A DNA stretch of 64,000 bases from Blastomussa wellsi (Eukaryota > Cnidaria > Anthozoa > Scleractinia > Plerogyridae): positions 11,130,337 to 11,194,336 of the forward strand of contig OX393570.1 of NCBI GenBank assembly GCA_947652115.1. The letters are read 5' to 3'. How positions within the stretch are numbered: the stretch's first letter is position 1; the number at the start of each line of letters is the position of its first letter. The notes under the pieces are model-generated. The model searched no databases. It had not been told where the DNA came from and saw only the letters and a program-made list of their open reading frames with translations. Positions 63,085 to 64,000 of this stretch are shown here, piece after piece. A program made the position numbers and the translations under genes.

Positions 63085-63484
63085 TTGTTGAACAAAGCGG
63101 GTCATTTGGCTGCCAAAAACCACGTGTTACTCAAAGACAAAATGATCCCCGCTGTTTTAGCGGTCAAGAGAATTAAACCGTTCCTTCAAGAGAGAGTTTG
63201 TTTGACCAATGTATCAGACAAGTTGTTCCTTTGTCGGGCAGTAGTAATGGTAATGCTGAAGAGGAAGAGGAAGAGTGGTGAGTGGACCGTTGAAAACCAT
63301 GTTCAAGCAATTGATCAAGAACACTTCCCAAGGTACGAAGAAACCAATGACCAAGGAAGAACCCTCCACATCAGGAGTTAAAAAGAAACCACCCGATTCA
63401 GATCTTGGAACGCTTCTAAGTAAGGCTGACAGCCTTCTAGGTAAAAACAAAAAAGGGAAGGCAAGACAAAAAAGGAAAGAGTAG
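63085..63484 (+). pseudogene. Block D gene interrupted by the MITE, broken
   Basis: Directly after the target duplication the frame reads 'LNKAGHLAAKNHVLLKDKMI' and 'IKPFLQERVCLTNVSDKLFL'. A shift near 63260 leads to 'PLKTMFKQLIKNTS' and a Lys/Pro/Ser-rich end 'KKGKARQKRKE'. A hydrophobic or helical start and a strongly basic tail fit a small virion or DNA-binding protein. No known family. Confidence 0.3.
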
Positions 63485-63644
63485 GAATGAGGCCGAGCGA
63501 TTAAAACCTCAACCCGGTTGGAAAGATTGGGTAAAGAAAATCAAGTTGCACCTACTTATTGATAACTGGGACTTGCAAGGGAGGAGAAATCCCTAAATCA
63601 TTGGTAGCTGTGGAAATAGCCTTGGCAGGATACTTCCTGGACCT

Positions 63645-63854
63645 GTGGACAGCCATTCAAAGCACACATCATCTATGCTAACGATAGTGGAGAATAATGA
63701 GTTCAATGCAAGTCTGAGACGGTTTTGGGAACTGGATTCAATCTGCATCACTGAAACTGCAAATCCGGTTACAGTATGCCAAAAGAAGAAGAAGATGCAG
63801 TCATTGACCAATAGTGGACTGAGCTTTGATGGTAGGAATTACCAAGTTTATTAA
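63645..63854 (+). pseudogene. BEL/Pao retrotransposon pol fragment
   Basis: The frame reads 'NNEFNASLRRFWELDSICIT' and then 'SGLSFDGRNYQV', the layout at the N-terminal side of the BEL/Pao reverse transcriptase (L-x-x-F-W-x-x-(D/E)-x-x-x-(I/V) ... F-x-G-R-Y-x-V-x-L-P). It is truncated at the end of the window region and on the left. A gag-like fragment of the same type lies at 55827-56450, with Block D between. Confidence 0.5.
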
Positions 63855-64000
63855 GCTTTCAGAAAATGTATACTTTTTGGGGGGTTACTTCTAAAGCTTT
63901 ACCACAAAAACGTGTCAATGTGAGGTGGTCAAGATAAAATTCAATAAACGAAACAATCGTTAATCGTCTATATATGACTGATGTGAATTCCCTGTAATGT
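63855..64000. other. Window end, no gene seen
   Basis: A+T-rich sequence without a recognisable frame. Confidence 0.3.

Overview
The window looks like gene-poor, repeat-rich animal DNA, most likely from a cnidarian (coral or sea-anemone type). The reasons are Polinton/Maverick protein families that I associate with cnidarian genomes, Penelope-like and non-LTR retroelement pieces, tRNA-headed SINEs, many MITEs, A+T-rich spacers and one spliced internal exon. I see no bacterial operons, rRNA or CRISPR array. The species call is inference.

The most interesting content is fossil Polinton-type (virus-like) DNA in four blocks. Block A (about 1.7-8.25 kb, +) has seven related short cysteine-rich modules. 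Six of them begin with an F-box-like W-x-x-LP-E-(I/L) motif placed directly after a phase-0 3' splice-acceptor-like sequence. A broken family B DNA polymerase of the DNA_pol_B_2 type follows. Block B (about 8.9-23 kb) has a major capsid fragment, a large broken Polinton protein and a 3.22-kb tandem array, nearly identical between copies, that carries two more broken Polinton genes. Block C (about 38.06-52.8 kb) is the best preserved element. Its order is: 3' end of the large protein (+), coiled-coil membrane protein (-), major capsid protein (+), packaging ATPase (+), five small proteins (+), integrase (+) and family B polymerase (-). The polymerase is split by a 4,230-bp DNA transposon with a 6-bp target duplication. 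That transposon holds a SINE and a MITE with a TAA duplication. Block D (about 56.4-63.6 kb) is a second Polinton lineage. It has the N-terminal part of a Block-A-type polymerase (-), a GRF zinc-finger protein, an integrase N-terminus, a possible minor capsid protein, an adenain-like protease remnant, a packaging ATPase and small basic, Gly-Gly-rich proteins.

Host sequence with ordinary repeats lies between the blocks: Penelope RT and GIY-YIG fragments (0.8-1.65, 30.1-30.85, 34.6-34.95 kb), non-LTR RT pieces (0.57, 10.0, 35.0, 53.5-55.1 kb), BEL/Pao-like fragments on both sides of Block D, a Crypton-like exon, a probable FN3-like host exon on the minus strand at 24.77-25.04 kb, SINEs, and several inverted-repeat elements at 25-38, 48, 53 and 54-63 kb.

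In an intact element of the Block C type, capsid proteins and ATPase would build and fill a particle, the polymerase would copy the DNA and the integrase would insert it. Here almost every large gene carries stops or frameshifts. Two small Block C genes are the exceptions (43069-43290 and 43333-43758). Several breaks fall in homopolymers, so assembly error cannot be ruled out from sequence alone. Function calls rest on motifs read by eye; no database search was run.
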